The translations under genes were made by a program, and so were the position numbers. From JBLHKS01 sp047620505 (GTDB taxonomy: Bacteria > Verrucomicrobiota > Verrucomicrobiia > Verrucomicrobiales > DEV007): a DNA stretch of 16,136 bases. The stretch lies in the NCBI GenBank assembly GCA_047620505.1, contig JBLHKS010000160.1:1-16136 (forward strand), in the 5' to 3' direction. A model generated the notes under the pieces. That model was not told the origin of the DNA and searched no databases. It worked only from the letters and a program-made list of their open reading frames with translations. The first letter of the stretch is position 1. The number at the start of each line of letters is the position of its first letter. This document shows positions 14,790 to 16,136 of this stretch, in pieces.

Positions 14790-15317
14790 TCATTCAGATT
14801 TCAAGTCAAGGCGGGCAGGCAGTTGATCTGCTGCGCCTTGCTTGCTGGGTTCTCTCACTAGCATCCGAATCATTGGCCCCAACTTGCGGTTGAAGGCGCC
14901 TTCGATACCGCTCAGCGCCACCAACTGGCCCTCTGGCGTTTCAAACGCCCAATCGAAGGTCGCCCAGTCCCTATCCCGAATACTCACCCACAATCGCTTC
15001 ATCACGAAGTTCCTCTCTTCGACCGTAATGGGTGTTGGCACCGTAAACTCCAGTTCAAGGTGGCTTTCACCTTTCAGTCGGTTGATCATGCCCTTGATCT
15101 CCTTCTGGCTGGGTTTCCAGCGGGAGTCACTGTCTTCCTGGCAATGGTGAGCGGCCATATCGTACACGTACACCAAGTGCGTTCTCAGGTAATCTATGTC
15201 TCCAGGATTTGAGAGCTTCACAACGGGCCGGCCCTTCATCGCAATCTGCAATACGTCTGCTCGCGCGCCGATTTCGGATGCAAACAGAATGACGGTGGCG
15301 AGAAGGAGGATTCTCAT
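14790..15317 (-). CDS. Exported hypothetical protein (175 aa)
   Basis: The frame begins at 15338, but the ATG at 15317 gives MRILLLATVILFASEIGARA followed by D, a good signal peptide, so I choose it. The mature protein has mixed alpha/beta character: LQIAMKGRPVVKLSNPGDIDYLRTH, a helical region with HHCQEDSDSRW, then beta-like strands (HLELEFTVPTPITVEERNF, KRLWVSIRDRDWATFDWAFE) and a charged tail. One Cys remains after processing. I recognise no catalytic motif or known family. It sits 87 bases upstream of the next minus-strand gene and 104 bases downstream of the two-TM protein gene, too far apart to call a tight operon. No strong ribosome binding site is visible, which leaves the start somewhat uncertain. 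Confidence 0.62.
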   Translation of the reverse strand: MRILLLATVILFASEIGARADVLQIAMKGRPVVKLSNPGDIDYLRTHLVYVYDMAAHHCQEDSDSRWKPSQKEIKGMINRLKGESHLELEFTVPTPITVEERNFVMKRLWVSIRDRDWATFDWAFETPEGQLVALSGIEGAFNRKLGPMIRMLVREPSKQGAADQLPARLDLKSE

Positions 15318-15421
15318 GGATTCTTCAGCGAACGTCAAGGCTCACGGGCGCGGGCGCAAGACGTAAAATTGCCGACCGGCGCCAATCCCGCGTCCCGTGC
15401 TACCATTTGTGTGTGCTCGGG

Positions 15422-16003
15422 TTAGGGTTCGGTTTCGCGCCACTCGAAGAATGCGAGAATGACCGAGATAAACCCAATCAAAATAACTGTGATCAGAAAG
15501 CGTTCAGCCTCCTTGGATTCGTGGATCCAAGACTGGAGATCTCCGATGTTGCCGACGGGGCGGGCAACTCGTTCGCTTTCAGGGACTGTACGAATCGGAC
15601 CGCGGCCCCGCTCATAGTTGTAAAAGACGAGAATCGGTGAGCTGTCGGGGACAAACCGAGGTTCGGGACCACCCGGAGGCATTTCCCCGACTGGGGCCGT
15701 CAGGGTGCCGCCAAGGCGAACGATCGCAGTTGGAATTTTTCCTTGCTGAGTCGCTGCGACGACCTCGGAGTCGGATGTGTTGCGCTCAATCAGCGACCAG
15801 AGTGCAGAGAATTCCTCTTCATCGTCGAAGATGATAATCTCAGGATAACCTTTCGTGCTCGAAAGTCTTTCCAGCCCCTGTTGTGCGGATGCTCGGCCGG
15901 ATAAGGAATCAGTCCACCCGTATCGATCTGAAACTCCTGCGAGAATTGCGAGTGCTGCCGCCAATACGGCAACCAGCGATCTTTGCTTTGACCTAAACTT
16001 CAC
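15422..16003 (-). CDS. Two-TM membrane-anchored protein, function unknown
   Basis: The 193-aa product begins with a basic stretch (MKFRSKQRS) and a membrane helix (about 9–25). A roughly 140-residue loop follows, then a second helix (about 168–187) and a short charged tail ending FFEWRETEP. The loop starts YPEIIIFDDEEEFSALWSLIER (53–74), continues with KIPTAIVRLGGTLTAP (89–104) and has a Pro/Gly-rich middle (MPPGGPEPRFVPDSSP). With both ends basic or short, the loop is probably outside the cytoplasm, although the polarity is not certain. The first helix could instead be a signal peptide ending near ASA (38–40). I recognise no enzyme motif. It is the first of three minus-strand genes of unknown function; its promoter should lie at 16004–16136. 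Confidence 0.65.
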   Translation of the reverse strand: MKFRSKQRSLVAVLAAALAILAGVSDRYGWTDSLSGRASAQQGLERLSSTKGYPEIIIFDDEEEFSALWSLIERNTSDSEVVAATQQGKIPTAIVRLGGTLTAPVGEMPPGGPEPRFVPDSSPILVFYNYERGRGPIRTVPESERVARPVGNIGDLQSWIHESKEAERFLITVILIGFISVILAFFEWRETEP

Positions 16004-16050
16004 AAGCCTAATCTGTGGCCCTGTTAGGGCGTTCGGCGATTACAATAATC

Positions 16051-16075
16051 GGCTCTTCAGGGATTTTCGTGGCAA
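16051..16075 (+). mobile_element. Possible terminal repeat of an ISL3-type insertion sequence at the window edge
   Basis: GGCTCTTCAGGGATTTTCGT begins at 16051. A GGCTCTTC start is typical of ISL3-family terminal inverted repeats. No transposase frame is visible in the remaining 60 bases and the other end would be outside the window, so this is a hint from the end sequence alone. Confidence 0.25.
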
Positions 16076-16136
16076 CTATCTAACGGAAAGAGATCTAACT
16101 TTGCGCAGAAAAACATGATTCGAATGCGGTAGTTGG

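Noticed and set aside
1..16136. CRISPR array, rRNA gene or prophage module
   Set aside because: No regularly spaced direct repeats, no rRNA-like conserved blocks and no packaging or capsid genes were found; the single GPS-motif segment is not enough to call a prophage.

Overview
The window looks like chromosomal DNA from a Verrucomicrobiota bacterium, most likely class Verrucomicrobiae. The main reason is a minus-strand operon (5839 down to 1111) whose order and architecture match the Akkermansia Amuc_1102–1101–1100–1099 pilus-like cluster: an exported OB-like protein, an actin-like PilM-type ATPase joined to a PilN-like membrane part, a PilO-like bitopic protein and a bitopic protein with a calcium-loop motif. 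Weak Shine-Dalgarno signals, an EF-hand esterase, a planctomycete/verrucomicrobial-style IS66 TnpA and a GCCCGGGGT...ACCCCGGG inverted-repeat element agree with this. The assignment rests on recognition by eye, not on a database search.

Layout. 1–994: a small plus-strand ORF of unknown function and the end of an IS66-like insertion sequence carrying a TnpA-type gene but no TnpB or TnpC. 1111–5839: the pilus-like operon; the secretin that follows the Amuc_1099-type gene in Akkermansia is not in the window. 5958–6944: a UDP-glucuronate decarboxylase, divergent from a glycine-zipper lipoprotein (7096–7482) that ends in a strong terminator. 7586–10967: a plus-strand metabolic block of secreted EF-hand alpha/beta-hydrolase, D-2-hydroxyacid dehydrogenase and mandelate racemase-type enolase-superfamily enzyme; the last two overlap by ATGA and are probably co-translated. 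10958–11659: a convergent lipoprotein amidase. 11801–12016: an element with about 64-bp inverted arms. 12135–12770: a 7-TM membrane protein, followed by a multiply frameshifted 2OG-Fe(II) oxygenase-like gene (12767–13947). 14112–16003: three minus-strand genes for exported or membrane-anchored proteins of unknown function. The right edge may hold the end of another insertion sequence.

How the genes work together. The operon encodes an inner-membrane assembly platform of PilM/N/O type plus accessory exported proteins. UDP-xylose synthesis, an envelope lipoprotein and a peptidoglycan amidase are generic envelope functions. The dehydrogenase and enolase-superfamily pair looks like a small acid-sugar or hydroxyacid catabolic unit, with the secreted esterase possibly releasing substrate.

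The most unusual signal is not a gene. The palindrome CAGCAGCTGCTG occurs four times perfectly, and its 10-bp core AGCAGCTGCT six times, inside six unrelated genes, read in two reading frames and on genes of both strands. This suggests selection on the DNA itself, comparable in kind to HIP1 or other chromosomal architecture motifs.
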